A DNA stretch of 30,940 bases. Origin: Legionellales bacterium UBA4722. Lineage in GTDB: Bacteria > Pseudomonadota > Gammaproteobacteria > DSM-16500. Positions 30,900 to 30,940 of the stretch are shown in pieces (position 1 is the first letter of the stretch; each line of letters opens with the position of its first letter). The notes under the pieces are model-generated. The model was not told the origin of the DNA and searched no databases. It saw nothing but the letters and a program-made list of their open reading frames with translations. The position numbers and the translations under genes were made by a program. The stretch lies in the NCBI GenBank assembly GCA_002404295.1, contig DHJK01000164.1, forward strand, positions 353 through 31,292. The letters run 5' to 3'.

Positions 30900-30940
30900 G
30901 ATTTTTTCCTTGATAAATTGAAGATAATCCTTATTTTTTT

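Overview
The window is AT-rich gammaproteobacterial chromosome. The housekeeping genes (proC, waaG/waaP, priA, tRNAs) look gammaproteobacterial. A large protein with a eukaryote-type prenylation tail, an 82-residue protein that reminds me of Legionella small proteins, and one unrecognised acidic protein suggest a host-associated Legionellales-like lineage. That placement is an inference; no rRNA or species marker is present.

Core segment (1-12194). Minus strand: proC and a secreted DUF3298-type protein. Plus strand: an LPS core block of waaG, waaP and a tandem two-kinase WaaP/InaA-like protein with overlapping ends. Minus strand: an ALDH7-type aminoadipate-semialdehyde dehydrogenase behind a saccharopine/lysine dehydrogenase (lysine to 2-aminoadipate), with an unrecognised 258-aa gene upstream. 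Plus strand: priA, tRNA-Leu(CAA) and tRNA-Arg(CCU). Three gaps hold long inverted-repeat elements (1-71, 5378-5622, 11473-11760).

Integrated islands (12149-22882). The last 46 bp of tRNA-Arg recur at 19708-19753 and 22837-22882, marking two tandem islands. Island A carries a secreted beta-propeller gene followed closely by a 1051-aa lipase-like protein ending in CAVM, a CaaX farnesylation box, then a convergent type II restriction-modification pair. The methyltransferase has an N-terminal helix-turn-helix, and its promoter has an inverted repeat around the -10 box. Island B carries an integrase broken next to the att copy, a lytic-transglycosylase toxin-like gene with a secreted candidate immunity protein, and a RhuM-family gene.

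Right segment (22883-30940). A glycine-zipper lipoprotein with a strong terminator; an ABC-type ATPase plus DUF4276/TOPRIM-like pair (probable anti-phage cassette); a roughly 250-bp array of two alternating palindrome families, one of which recurs in island B; a small unknown gene; a LysE exporter coupled to nitronate monooxygenase; a three-gene overlapping operon built like toxin-antitoxin-third component around an MqsA-like antitoxin; a YafY/WYL regulator with an operator-like repeat but no intact divergent target; and a small conserved-looking gene.

The most interesting points are the CaaX lipase-like candidate effector on a tRNA island, the MqsA-centred triad, the palindrome array near the ATPase/TOPRIM pair, and the self-regulation signals of the restriction-modification system.
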